64,000 bases of DNA. It comes from JBCDHN01 sp965224535. Lineage in GTDB: Bacteria; Verrucomicrobiota; Verrucomicrobiia; Verrucomicrobiales; DEV007. Of the stretch, positions 8,562-17,012 are shown piece by piece. Location: positions 62,001-126,000 of the forward strand of contig CBDCZR010000047.1 of NCBI GenBank assembly GCA_965224535.1, read 5' to 3'. The notes under the pieces are model-generated. The model saw only the letters and a list, made by a program, of their open reading frames with translations, did no database searches and was not told the origin of the DNA. How positions within the stretch are numbered: position 1 is the stretch's first letter; every line of letters begins with the position of its first letter. The position numbers and the translations under genes were made by a program.

Positions 8562-9638
8562 ATGAAGATCCTCGGACTCCTCTTCATTTTCTCCATTTTT
8601 TTCTTCACCGCCGTGCACACGCTGCATTACGTCAAGGTGGAGCGTCCCAAGTTGTTGGAAGAAGCGGATCTTCTCTTGGCTGAGGCCGAAATTGAAGACG
8701 TTCGGCCGGTTTCACGCGGCGGAATGGATTTGCGGCTGATCGGATCGGTAGACGCGCTGGAGGAGCGCGACCGGGCCGAGCGCATGGTGGACCAGATTTT
8801 TGGCCTGCGAGCCCTTTCGCTGGCAAATTTCATCGAGTCGCCCGGCGGATTGCAGACAACCTACGATTCCGACTCGCTGGAGGTGGTGATGCAGGGCAGC
8901 CTGGGCAGCAAAGAGACGGTCGACGCGGTCAAACGCGCCATTCAAGAGGGCAATAGCCTGCCGGTTCGCGACCGCGTCAAAATTCACGGCTCGATCAAGG
9001 AACCCTACTACCTGACCAACCAAAAATTTTTGGAGTTGGTCAACAAGCTGCACAAAACTCCGCATCCGGCATCGATTGAGGCGGGCCAAAGGACGCTGCG
9101 GTTGAAAGGCGCCACCACTCAGGACATGCAGGCGGAATGGTTGGCGGCGATCAAGGAGGTGGAACGGCAAACCGGCCGGCGTTTGGACATCGACACGGAT
9201 TTCCAGCTCTTTCCCTCCCGCTACCACATGCCGGGTTACTTCCGTTCGCGCCGATCCAAGCTAAATCGCGACGAATTCAACCGGTTGATGGCCAAGCTGA
9301 AGCTGCACCAGATTTATTTTGATTCCGGTGTCTCCACCATCAATCACGACGACCAGCTCACCAAAAAGACGCTCGAGGATTTGGTGTCGCTCATCAACCA
9401 GCAGCGATCGTCGGTTTATTTTGTTATCGGCGGGCACGCGGATTCGCGCGGAAATGCCGCTGATAACCGCAAATTGGCCCAGAAACGCGCTGAAACCGTG
9501 AAAGAGTGGCTCGTTTTCAAGGGCATCGACCCAAATCACCTGGAAGTGGTGAGTTTTGGCTCCACGATGGCGGGCGGAAACCAGAATTCCGCCGAGGCAC
9601 GGGCCAAAGCGCGGCGCGTGGAACTGCTAATTTACTAA
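8562..9638 (+). CDS. OmpA-family peptidoglycan-binding envelope protein
   Basis: 358 residues with an N-terminal signal or anchor (residues 1-20, LGLLFIFSIFFFTAVHTL). Two BON-like alpha/beta segments follow in the middle (LIGSVDALEERDRAERM, LKGATTQDMQAEWLAAI). The C-terminal OmpA domain carries IYFDSGVSTI, GGHADSRGNAADNRKLAQKR and VVSFGSTMA. The OmpA domain binds meso-DAP peptidoglycan, and the Asp and Arg in HADSRG..N..L...R are the usual ligands. Unlike porin-type OmpA there is no N-terminal beta-barrel, so this is an inner-membrane- or periplasm-anchored tether. The coiled-coil gene follows 77 bases later on the same strand. Confidence 0.85.
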   Translation: MKILGLLFIFSIFFFTAVHTLHYVKVERPKLLEEADLLLAEAEIEDVRPVSRGGMDLRLIGSVDALEERDRAERMVDQIFGLRALSLANFIESPGGLQTTYDSDSLEVVMQGSLGSKETVDAVKRAIQEGNSLPVRDRVKIHGSIKEPYYLTNQKFLELVNKLHKTPHPASIEAGQRTLRLKGATTQDMQAEWLAAIKEVERQTGRRLDIDTDFQLFPSRYHMPGYFRSRRSKLNRDEFNRLMAKLKLHQIYFDSGVSTINHDDQLTKKTLEDLVSLINQQRSSVYFVIGGHADSRGNAADNRKLAQKRAETVKEWLVFKGIDPNHLEVVSFGSTMAGGNQNSAEARAKARRVELLIY

Positions 9639-9715
9639 ACCCGCTTCAAAGCAGCGGCAATCGCGCTATCTTAACGAATCAACAATCCTGAAACCCTAGA
9701 ACACAACGAAACGGC

Positions 9716-11800
9716 ATGGAAGGAATCGCCTACCTACTATCATCCGCTTTTGGCCTAACCTTAATCTCCGGCTTGATCTTTGGCCTGCTCGGCGCCGTGT
9801 GGGGCTGGGTTAATTGGGGCCGCGACCGCGACTCTTACGAGCAAAAGGCCTCGCAGGCCCGCTTTGAGCTGAAAAAGGTCAAGGAGACGCTGGCCAAAGA
9901 GCGCGAAGACAGCGCCAACCGAAAGCGACGCTGGGAAACCGAAACCCAGGAACTCCTGCAACAGCGCAATTCCCTGAAACAGGAGCGCGACGAAATGGCT
10001 CGCGGCCGCGGAGACCTGGACGGTCAGCGCGCCGAAATCAACCGCCTGCGCGATCAACTGCAACGCGAACAAAACGAGGCCGCCAACCAGCGCCGCGAAA
10101 GTTTGAGCCTGCGCGACCAGTTGGATCAGCGCAAACGGCAGATGGACCAGGAATTGGAGGCCGAACGCCGCCAATTGGAGCAAGTGCGCGCCCAGTTCGA
10201 GCAGCAGCAGGCCGAGTTGCAGGCGCGGATCGAGCAATTCGAGCGAGATCGCGCCCAACTGGGCAACGAGAGCCAGGAACTGGAAATTCAGCGAAATCGC
10301 GTGGCCGAGCTGGAAGGCGAATTGCAGCGCGTTCGCAACGAATTTGAGGCCGAGCGCCAGCAACTGGTCGAAAACGGCAACTCCCTCACCGCCGCCGAGC
10401 GCGAGGAGTTGGCGAACCAGATCCACGCGTTGGAGCAAGGCCGCGGCAACCTGCAAGAAGAGGTCAACCGCCTAACCCTGGAGCTGAACAACCGGGGCGA
10501 CACCCAGCAGGAATGGAGCGTGGAGCGATCCAAGCTTATCGAGCAACTGGCCGAAATGGGCCACGAGCGCGACAACGCCCACCTGGAGCTGGAGCACTAC
10601 AAAAAGGAGAGCAAAGACGCCGAACGCCAGTTAGAGCGGCAATTGGACCAACTTCTCTCCGAGCGCGAAACCTGGTCCAACGGCCGGGAACTGCTGGTCG
10701 ACGAGCGAACCGAGCTGAACCGGCGAATCCACGATCTGGAGGCCGAGCGCAAGGAAATGAGCGACAAAATCACGGAACTCAGCAGCCGCCCTGCCGGCGG
10801 ACGCGGCCAGCACGAGTTTGACGATTTGCTGAAGGACCGCAATCGGCTGCAACACGAGGTGGACGAACTCCACGCCCGCGTTCGCGAGTTGGCCGACCGC
10901 CCCACCAGCAATTACGCGCAGGACAAGCGCGTGGAAGAGCTAACCAACGAGGTGGACCGCCTGGAGAAGCAAATCGTCAACCTGAGCAACGAACGCATGC
11001 GCCTGCGCGACGAATTGGACGAGCGAACCCACGAATCCGACCAATTCGGCGATTTGAAGGCCGAGCGCGATGAATTGGTGAGCCAGGTGATCAAGCTGGA
11101 GGATCGCATCCGCGACCTGTCCAACCGCCAGCACGACACCTACGCCAACGACCGCCGCGTCGAGCAGCTAACCGGCGACGTGGACCGTCTGGAGCGCCAA
11201 ATCGTCAACCTCAGCGAAGATCGCACCCGCCTGCTGCGCCAACTGGAAGAGCGCCCCGCCGTTTCCAAAGAACTCCAGGATGCAGCCCGCGAGCGCGACC
11301 GTCTGGCCCGGCTCCTTGCCGACCGGGATCGCGAACACGACCGCCTGGAGCATCAAATCGTCTCGCTCAGCGAAGAACGTTCGCGACTGGCCCGGCAACT
11401 GGATGAACTCAAGATCGGCGCCCAACACGAGCGCGATTTTTCGGACGAGTTGGACCGGTTGCGGCGCGAAAACGACCGTCTGGTGCGGCAACTGACGATG
11501 CGCGACGACGAAACCGGCCGATTGCAGAACAAACTCGCCGAGCTCAACCACGAGCGCGACCGGCAGAAAAACGAGCGCAGAGGCGACTCCGGCGTTCCCT
11601 CCGGTCATCGCGACCCGGCCGATAATGCTGGCGCCCGCTCCCACTTTGAGGATCGAATCGCGGAACTAACCGACGAACGCAACCTCTTGGCAAATCGGCT
11701 GAGCAAGGTGGAGCAAGACCAGGCTGAGTGGACCCAGCAGTTGCAAAAAGTCCTCCAACGCGAAAACAAAGACAACGGCGCGCCTTCGTACTACGGTTAG
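9716..11800 (+). CDS. Membrane-anchored long coiled-coil protein
   Basis: 694 residues. A transmembrane helix at about 5-35 ends in WGWVNWGRDRDSYEQK. The rest is almost continuous heptad-rich coiled coil dominated by Glu, Arg, Gln and Leu. From about residue 400 the rod contains diverged internal duplications: RVEELTNEVDRLEKQIVNLS and RVEQLTGDVDRLERQIVNLS, then HDRLEHQIVSLSEERSRL. The rod would be cytoplasmic or periplasmic depending on topology. The positively charged flank after the helix suggests the rod is cytoplasmic. No known family (Smc, EzrA) is matched by a second domain. Likely structural, possibly linked to envelope or cell-shape functions given the OmpA neighbour. Confidence 0.75.
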   Translation: MEGIAYLLSSAFGLTLISGLIFGLLGAVWGWVNWGRDRDSYEQKASQARFELKKVKETLAKEREDSANRKRRWETETQELLQQRNSLKQERDEMARGRGDLDGQRAEINRLRDQLQREQNEAANQRRESLSLRDQLDQRKRQMDQELEAERRQLEQVRAQFEQQQAELQARIEQFERDRAQLGNESQELEIQRNRVAELEGELQRVRNEFEAERQQLVENGNSLTAAEREELANQIHALEQGRGNLQEEVNRLTLELNNRGDTQQEWSVERSKLIEQLAEMGHERDNAHLELEHYKKESKDAERQLERQLDQLLSERETWSNGRELLVDERTELNRRIHDLEAERKEMSDKITELSSRPAGGRGQHEFDDLLKDRNRLQHEVDELHARVRELADRPTSNYAQDKRVEELTNEVDRLEKQIVNLSNERMRLRDELDERTHESDQFGDLKAERDELVSQVIKLEDRIRDLSNRQHDTYANDRRVEQLTGDVDRLERQIVNLSEDRTRLLRQLEERPAVSKELQDAARERDRLARLLADRDREHDRLEHQIVSLSEERSRLARQLDELKIGAQHERDFSDELDRLRRENDRLVRQLTMRDDETGRLQNKLAELNHERDRQKNERRGDSGVPSGHRDPADNAGARSHFEDRIAELTDERNLLANRLSKVEQDQAEWTQQLQKVLQRENKDNGAPSYYG

Positions 11801-11827
11801 GGGTCGTGCGATGACTCCCCTCAGGCC

Positions 11828-13915
11828 TCAAGCCAGCCCGCTGCGCACCAGCAACGCGGTTTGATCCGGATCGCGGCCCATGAAGTCGCGAAACAGCTTG
11901 GCGGGATCCTCGCTATTGCCCTTGCTGAGGATTTTTTCGCGAAATTCGCGCCCCACCTTGGGATTGAGCACGCCTTCATCGCGAAACCGGGTAAACGCGT
12001 CGGCGTCCAGCACCTCCGCCCATTTGTAACTGTAGTAGCCGGCGGCGTAACCCGTGGGACTGCTGAACAAGTGACTGAAGCGCCGCGCCATCGTCGGCGG
12101 GCGGGTTTTGAGCGGTGTGAGGTAGCCTTCCAGCAGTTGCTCGCACAGCGCGTCCAACTCACCGGCGTCTTTGTGCGCCAGGTAGTTGATGTGAAGCTCC
12201 AGATCCATCTTGCCGAAGGCCAGTTGCCGCATGGTGACCGAAGCGGAGCGGAAATTGCGCGCGGCGATCATTTTGTCGAACAACTCGTCGGGGATCGGCT
12301 CGCCGGTCTCGTGATGGCGGGCGAAAAAGTCGAGGCAATCGCGGTCCCAGCAGAAATTTTCCATGATTTGGGAAGGCAGCTCGACGAAGTCCCAAACCAC
12401 GTTGACGCCGTTGAGCGAGCGAATCTCCACCTCACCCAGCAAGTGGTGCAACAGGTGCCCGAATTCGTGGAAAACGGTCTCCACCTCGCGGTGGGTGAGC
12501 AGGGCCGGCTTACCATCCACGCTAGGCGTCATGTTCCCGGCAATGAGGCCCAGGTGCGGCGTGCGTTCGCCGCCGGCTTCCGGCGGGAGGCCGGTTTTCA
12601 GGTAATTCATCCACGCGCCGGCGCGTTTTTCGTCGCGCGGATGCCAGTCGGCGTAAAACGAGCCCAAGTGATCGCCGTTTTCGTCGTGGATATCGTAAAA
12701 TTTCACCTCCGGGTGCCAAACCTCGATTTTCTCCCCGTCGGGGGCCGACTTTCCCGGCTCAACGTAATCCGCCTCGCGCTCCTTCAGATGGATGCCGAAA
12801 ATCGTCTCCGCAATGCGAAACATGCCTTGAATCACCCCATCGATCGGGAAATACGGCCGCAGTTCCTCTTCGTCGAAGGCGTATTGCTCCTGGCGCAATT
12901 TTTCCGCCCAATACGACGCATCCCACGGCTGCAACGGCCTGGGTTCGGCCCCGGTTTTTTCCGCGGCAAAGCGTTCCAAATCCCGCGTTTCCTCGTCAAA
13001 CCTGGCCAAGATGCGCGCGTGGAGATTTTCGACAAAATCGAGCGCCGCCTCGCCGGTTTTGGCCATGCGCCGCTCCAGCACGTGGTTGGCAAAATGAGCC
13101 TCGCCCAGGATTTCGGCCAATTCCTGGCGCAGGGCGAGGATTTGCCAAATCAACTCCGTGTTGTCCCAAGGCTCGGCCAAACCCACCGTTGTCGAGCCTT
13201 CCCAAACCTGCTGCCGCAAGCCGGCGTCGTCCGCGTACTCCAAAACCGGCGCAAACGAGGTGATTTGCAGCGAAATGCGGAATTTTCCCTCGTGCCCCTT
13301 CGCCTTCGCGCTGGCCTTGGCTGCATCAATCTGCGTTTGCGGCATGCCGGCCAATTTTGACTCGTCGTCCAAAATCAGCTCCCACGCGTTGGTGGAATCC
13401 AGCACGTTTTCGCTGAACTTTTGGGTGAGCTTCGCCAACTCCGCCTTCACCTCCTTGAGCCGCGTCTTCCGCTCCTCCGGCAAATCCGCGCCGCTCTGCC
13501 GAAACTCCGCCAGCGTCTCCTCCAGCAGCCGTTTTTTCGCCCCGGTCAACGCCTTGGCCTCCTCCGTCTCGGAAAAAGCCCTGACACGCCGCCACAACCC
13601 ATCGTTCAGCGGAATTTGCGCCGTAAACTCGGTCACCTTGGGCAGCATGGCGTTGTAAACCTCGCGCAACTCGTCGCTGTTGCGCACGCTATCCAAGTGG
13701 CCCACTTTTCCCCAGGCCTCGGTCAGCGGCTCGGTGGCTTCTTCCAGCGCGAGGAGAGTGTTGGCAAAGGTCAGGGTCTCGTCCGTGGATTCGGCCAAAG
13801 CGTCGATTTTGGCCCGGGCGTCCTCCAGGGCGGCGGAAATGCCGGCCTCGACGTGGTTTGGCGTCAATTGCGACCAGCGGATGTGAAAATCGTCAGCAAG
13901 GAATGGGTTGCTCAT
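11828..13915 (-). CDS. M3 family zinc metallopeptidase (oligopeptidase A-like)
   Basis: A 695-residue cytosolic peptidase of the thimet oligopeptidase/oligopeptidase A family, degrading short peptides including cleaved signal peptides. The zinc motif HEFGH lies near residue 482 in ETVFHEFGHLLHHLL, with the third ligand Glu expected in the following helix. The upstream block AGAWMNYLKTG and the downstream FVELPSQIMENFCWD are typical of this family. I start at MSNPFLADDFHIRWSQL. The extra 12 residues from 13951 are out of character. No signal peptide is present. It stands alone, ending convergently 27 bases from the coiled-coil gene. Confidence 0.93.
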   Translation of the reverse strand: MSNPFLADDFHIRWSQLTPNHVEAGISAALEDARAKIDALAESTDETLTFANTLLALEEATEPLTEAWGKVGHLDSVRNSDELREVYNAMLPKVTEFTAQIPLNDGLWRRVRAFSETEEAKALTGAKKRLLEETLAEFRQSGADLPEERKTRLKEVKAELAKLTQKFSENVLDSTNAWELILDDESKLAGMPQTQIDAAKASAKAKGHEGKFRISLQITSFAPVLEYADDAGLRQQVWEGSTTVGLAEPWDNTELIWQILALRQELAEILGEAHFANHVLERRMAKTGEAALDFVENLHARILARFDEETRDLERFAAEKTGAEPRPLQPWDASYWAEKLRQEQYAFDEEELRPYFPIDGVIQGMFRIAETIFGIHLKEREADYVEPGKSAPDGEKIEVWHPEVKFYDIHDENGDHLGSFYADWHPRDEKRAGAWMNYLKTGLPPEAGGERTPHLGLIAGNMTPSVDGKPALLTHREVETVFHEFGHLLHHLLGEVEIRSLNGVNVVWDFVELPSQIMENFCWDRDCLDFFARHHETGEPIPDELFDKMIAARNFRSASVTMRQLAFGKMDLELHINYLAHKDAGELDALCEQLLEGYLTPLKTRPPTMARRFSHLFSSPTGYAAGYYSYKWAEVLDADAFTRFRDEGVLNPKVGREFREKILSKGNSEDPAKLFRDFMGRDPDQTALLVRSGLA

Positions 13916-14162
13916 GTTAGGGGCCGTTTGAAAAATGGGACGGCGGCGCACTTTTTCATGCTTTTTGGGAAAAGTCGCTTCGCATTTTTGAAGATGCGGC
14001 GCTTTTTTCGCTCACGGCTGAATTTCCCACGCACCGGCCTTCGGCTTGCAGGCCGGCTCTTCGAGGCCAGCTTTCTCGAATCGCTTGGCCAGTGGCCAAA
14101 TGAGCCATTCGATCGAGCGCCTTTTGCATTGCCTCTTCGCCCTGAAGCGGCATGGGTCCAGG

Positions 14163-15071
14163 GTGAGTTCCAAAAAGAAGGGTAACGCAAAGAAAAAACA
14201 AACCGGAGCCGCAAAGACCTGGTGGCATCCGGTTTTCGCGTGGCTGGTCGGCCATCTTTTGGGTGAAGCCTACGAAACGGAAAAGGAGGTCGCCGCCGGT
14301 CAACTTCCCAAGAGCATCGACCTGGTCGCCCGCAAAATTCCGGGCAAAAGCCTGCCAACCTGGTTCGCGAATGCCGCAAAAAGCGTGTTTTCCCGGCTCA
14401 ATGAGATCACGTTGTTCGAATTCAAAGGGCCGACGGCCAATTTACGATACGGCGATATGGGCAAAGCCATGTCGCGGCTGACCGGTTGGCATCCTGGCCA
14501 AAAAGACAAACCCGGGCACGAAAAAGTAACCCTCATTTTCGTTGCGCCCGGCTTATCCAAGGGATTTGAGGAGGAACTGGAGCTTTGGGGAATGAAAGCC
14601 GTGGAGGTTGAGAAAGGGATCCACAAAATTGAGGGAATGCTCTGTGAATCTTGGGTCATAAGCACAACCGAGGGCGCGAAACGAGGCGAACCTTTGCTAG
14701 CCCTGATGAGTTCACAATTTCTCAAAAAACCCACGGAGATCGTCGACAACCTTGCGGCAAGTGGCTATCTTGAAATCCTGACCGTCGTCATCGAACGTGT
14801 GTGTCAGTTTCGGAAAGAAAATCCCACTTTGCCCATCCCAACCTTTGAATTGAACAACATGGTCCAAATTAGCGAAGATGCTCTCAAGCGCATGATCGAC
14901 ACGATCGGCTCCGAAAACGTGGTGAAGCACGTTCCCTACGAAGAGCGGCTCAAAGGCGTACCTGCTGAAGAGCGGCTCAAGGGTGTGCCGGCCGAAGAGC
15001 GGCTCAAGGGGCTGTCCGAGGAGGAGTTGGAGAGGGTACGCCGGTTGATCGCGGAGGAGGAACCTGAGTGA
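14163..15071 (+). CDS. Rpn/YhgA-like or DUF4351-like hypothetical protein with C-terminal tandem repeats
   Basis: About 302 residues if the GTG giving MSSKKKGNAKKK is used. ATGs at 14046 and 14100 are alternatives. The core contains ITLFEFKGPTANLRYGDMGK, reminiscent of the E-x-K core of PD-(D/E)XK folds found in Rpn/YhgA-like transposase-derived nucleases. The C-terminus has three near-identical 9-residue units, EERLKGVPA, encoded by a 27-base tandem repeat at about 14938-15015, then LSEEELERVRRLI. Such EERL/PEER tails are common in this group. Function unknown. Neighbours give no clue, and it is followed by a decayed region. Confidence 0.6.
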   Translation: MSSKKKGNAKKKQTGAAKTWWHPVFAWLVGHLLGEAYETEKEVAAGQLPKSIDLVARKIPGKSLPTWFANAAKSVFSRLNEITLFEFKGPTANLRYGDMGKAMSRLTGWHPGQKDKPGHEKVTLIFVAPGLSKGFEEELELWGMKAVEVEKGIHKIEGMLCESWVISTTEGAKRGEPLLALMSSQFLKKPTEIVDNLAASGYLEILTVVIERVCQFRKENPTLPIPTFELNNMVQISEDALKRMIDTIGSENVVKHVPYEERLKGVPAEERLKGVPAEERLKGLSEEELERVRRLIAEEEPE

Positions 15072-15126
15072 AGCTGGGAATCAGGTTCGCGGCATTTTTG
15101 ACCTGGCCGATCCCTCTGCCTTCTGC

Positions 15127-15485
15127 CTATGCCCCGGTTAACTTCGTCAGCTCCATTTTCAGCCGCATCCGTGTAGAGGCTACCGTGGTGCTGGTTGACC
15201 GGGTGAATCTCGCTGTTTTTTACGATGGCCGCCGATTCTGAGACCGTGTCGTCGCCGTCGAATTCCGTCTGCACCTCCATTTCTTGCACCTGCCCGGCGG
15301 AATCGCGGTCCACGATCACTTTCGAAAGCGACTTCACCCCGTAGCCAAAAATTGACACCGTCGGCACCGATGTCGGCCGGTCCAAATCCGTGCGAAAATC
15401 ATGAGCGGCGCGGCTCCATCGGCGTCCCGTCGCGGTCGAAAATGCACGGATGCGTGGGCAAAGCCTGGTAGGCCGAGGGGAATAA
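15127..15485 (-). pseudogene. C-terminal remnant of an LCAT-like lipase / alpha/beta hydrolase, frameshifted
   Basis: Three reading frames on the minus strand together spell the end of a lipase-like protein. First comes FPSAYQALPTHPCIFDRDG (about 15485-15410). A frame change near 15400 leads to TVSIFGYGVKSLSKVIVDRD and DGDDTVSESAAIVKNSEIHP, ending NQHHGSLYTDAAE. A one-base surplus in the A-run near 15155 breaks the frame. Removing it gives MELTKLTGA and a stop at 15127. The DGDDTVSE and QHHGSLYTD blocks match the Asp/His end of LCAT-type hydrolases. The 5' two thirds of the gene are missing, and a double hairpin lies at the break. Confidence 0.55.
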
Positions 15486-15490
15486 TTGTA

Positions 15491-15547
15491 GATTCGATTG
15501 GCAATCGAATCCTCTGGCAACGAGAGCTTCGATTACCAATCGAAGCT
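15491..15547. repeat. Tandem pair of related hairpins
   Basis: Two consecutive perfect palindromes. The first has arms GATTCGATT / AATCGAATC around GGC (15491-15511). The second has arms AGCTTCGATT / AATCGAAGCT around ACC (15525-15547). They share the core CGATT-nnn-AATCG and sit exactly where the LCAT-like remnant loses similarity. They resemble a short interspersed palindromic element. Confidence 0.7.
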
Positions 15548-15627
15548 ACGGGGCTGCATCAAAGCGGAACGAGCCGAATCTGATTCCCCCAAGCATTTGG
15601 TAATCAGCGCTCGCCACTTTTTTCGGT

Positions 15628-15846
15628 CTAACGCGTGACGAGCGATCCTACCAGCAGCACTCCGCCCAGGATGATCAGCAGCGTCCCGATCACCTTCGGA
15701 ACCTTCTGGTTCGCGGATTCAGACAGCATGTTCGCGATGAAGCGTTTGAAGCGGAACGGGTTCCAGCGATACGGCAACACCCACGCCAAAATCCCCAGCG
15801 CGATGGCCGCGAGGCCGGCGAGAAGCAGCTTGGTCGGTTCGTCCAT
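15628..15846 (-). CDS. Small two-helix membrane protein
   Basis: A 72-residue protein from MDEPTKLLLAGLAAIALG. Two strongly hydrophobic segments (about 6-25 and 50-70, GTLLIILGGVLLVGSLV) are separated by a basic loop RWNPFRFKRFIANML. It would sit in the inner membrane with both termini on one side. I do not recognise a family. The hydrophobic periodicity and a clean ATG support a real gene, although the same bases are also open in other frames. It is divergent from the VOC gene about 100 bases away. Confidence 0.6.
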   Translation of the reverse strand: MDEPTKLLLAGLAAIALGILAWVLPYRWNPFRFKRFIANMLSESANQKVPKVIGTLLIILGGVLLVGSLVTR

Positions 15847-15948
15847 GATTTGGTGGGAGGATTCAACGCGCACGATTCCGGCTGTCAAATCATCGAATTG
15901 GAGTTGGACATCCTGGCTGATGGCGATTTCTGCGATTATCATGGCTTC

Positions 15949-16410
15949 ATGACACCGACTCCAAGCGAAAATCCCTCCGGTTTGGCGCCGTTTCATCTGG
16001 CCATTCAGGTGCGCGACATCGACGAAGCCCGCCAATTTTACGGGGCAAATCTCGGTTTCGCGGAAGGCCGCAGTTCGTCGGCGTGGATCGACTTCAACAT
16101 GTTCGGCCATCAATTGGTCACCCACCTGAATCCAAATCTGGGACCGGAGGGACGTGTGCCGACACATTGCAATCCGGTCGATCGTCATGTCGTGCCTGTC
16201 CCCCACTTTGGGGTGGTGTTGACGGTTCCAGAATGGGAACAACTCGCCGGGCGCTGCCGTTCGTTCGTCGATCGCTTCATCATTGAGCCCTATGTTCGCT
16301 TCAAAGGTCAGCCCGGCGAGCAATGCACCATGTTCTTCGAAGATCCGTCTGGAAACGCGTTGGAATTCAAGGCGTTTGCCGACGTTGGGGCGAGTTTGTT
16401 CGCCAAATAA
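15949..16410 (+). CDS. VOC-family protein (glyoxalase/dioxygenase fold)
   Basis: 153 residues with the paired beta-alpha-beta-beta-beta modules of the vicinal oxygen chelate superfamily. The first module starts PFHLAIQVRDIDEARQFYG and supplies a metal His. The second ends MFFEDPSGNALEFKAF, whose Glu is the usual last metal ligand. The central FDRHVVPVPHFGVVL segment supplies another His. The substrate cannot be deduced. The ATG at 15949 is preferred because the domain begins right after it. The frame upstream is merely open. A second, unrelated VOC gene follows 154 bases downstream in the same direction. Confidence 0.85.
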   Translation: MTPTPSENPSGLAPFHLAIQVRDIDEARQFYGANLGFAEGRSSSAWIDFNMFGHQLVTHLNPNLGPEGRVPTHCNPVDRHVVPVPHFGVVLTVPEWEQLAGRCRSFVDRFIIEPYVRFKGQPGEQCTMFFEDPSGNALEFKAFADVGASLFAK

Positions 16411-16564
16411 GCCTAACGTGCCCTAACGCACGCTACTGAGCCGATCCGGCGCCCCAACGGATCGATTCGGTGAGAATCGGATGCAGCGCCGGGGTGAATT
16501 CCGGGTGCGGGCTCACCGAAAAAATCCGCCTTGTCAGGGGCGCAACCCCGATCGAAACGTAACC

Positions 16565-17005
16565 ATGCCGACCAATCCACCTCCCGACCAAAGCACCGTT
16601 TCGCCCTATCTCGTTGCAAATGGCGCCGCAGAACTAGCCGAATTCATCAAGACCGTTTTTGACGCGGAAGAAAAGCTCCTCATGCCCGGGCCCAACGGCA
16701 CGGTCATGCATGGCGAGTTAAGAATCGGCGAGAGCGTCATCATGTTCGCCGACGCTTGCGAACACGCCAAACCCCGGTCGGCGATGTTGCACGTCTACGT
16801 CCCGGACGTCGATGCCGCGTACCAGCGCGCGTTGGATGCGGGCGCGAAATCGGATCGCGAACCGGCCGATCAATTCTACGGCGACCGCTCGGCTGGAGTG
16901 ATCGACAAGTTCGGGAACAGTTGGTACATGGCGACTCACGTCGAGGATGTCCCTCCCGAAGAATTGGCACGCCGGCAGAAGGAAATGATGCAGGACAAAG
17001 GGTGA
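16565..17005 (+). CDS. PhnB-like VOC-family protein
   Basis: 146 residues. It begins MPTNPPPDQSTVSPYLVANGAAEL as in PhnB/3-demethylubiquinone-9 3-methyltransferase-like VOC proteins. It has the typical FIKTVFDAEEKLLMPGPNGTVMHGELRIGES and ends FYGDRSAGVIDKFGNSWYMATHVEDV. PhnB-type proteins are small, usually dimeric and of uncertain substrate. Despite the name, no phosphonate genes are present. The stop lies 7 bases from the convergent sucC stop. Assignment to the subfamily is confident, function is not. Confidence 0.88.
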   Translation: MPTNPPPDQSTVSPYLVANGAAELAEFIKTVFDAEEKLLMPGPNGTVMHGELRIGESVIMFADACEHAKPRSAMLHVYVPDVDAAYQRALDAGAKSDREPADQFYGDRSAGVIDKFGNSWYMATHVEDVPPEELARRQKEMMQDKG

Positions 17006-17012
17006 CTGGCGG

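Noticed and set aside
11861..13360. A 499-codon plus-strand frame over the M3 peptidase
   Set aside because: Shadow of a convincing metallopeptidase with an intact HEFGH motif.
14936..15520. A 194-codon minus-strand frame taken as a gene
   Set aside because: Only its middle resembles a protein, and the ends of that protein continue in other frames. It is better explained as a frameshifted remnant.
15491..15547. Double hairpin considered as a CRISPR remnant or attenuator
   Set aside because: Only two units, different arms, no leader or T-run, and not next to a regulated gene start.
16565..17005. PhnB-like gene as evidence of phosphonate metabolism
   Set aside because: PhnB-type VOC proteins are not diagnostic and no phn genes are present.
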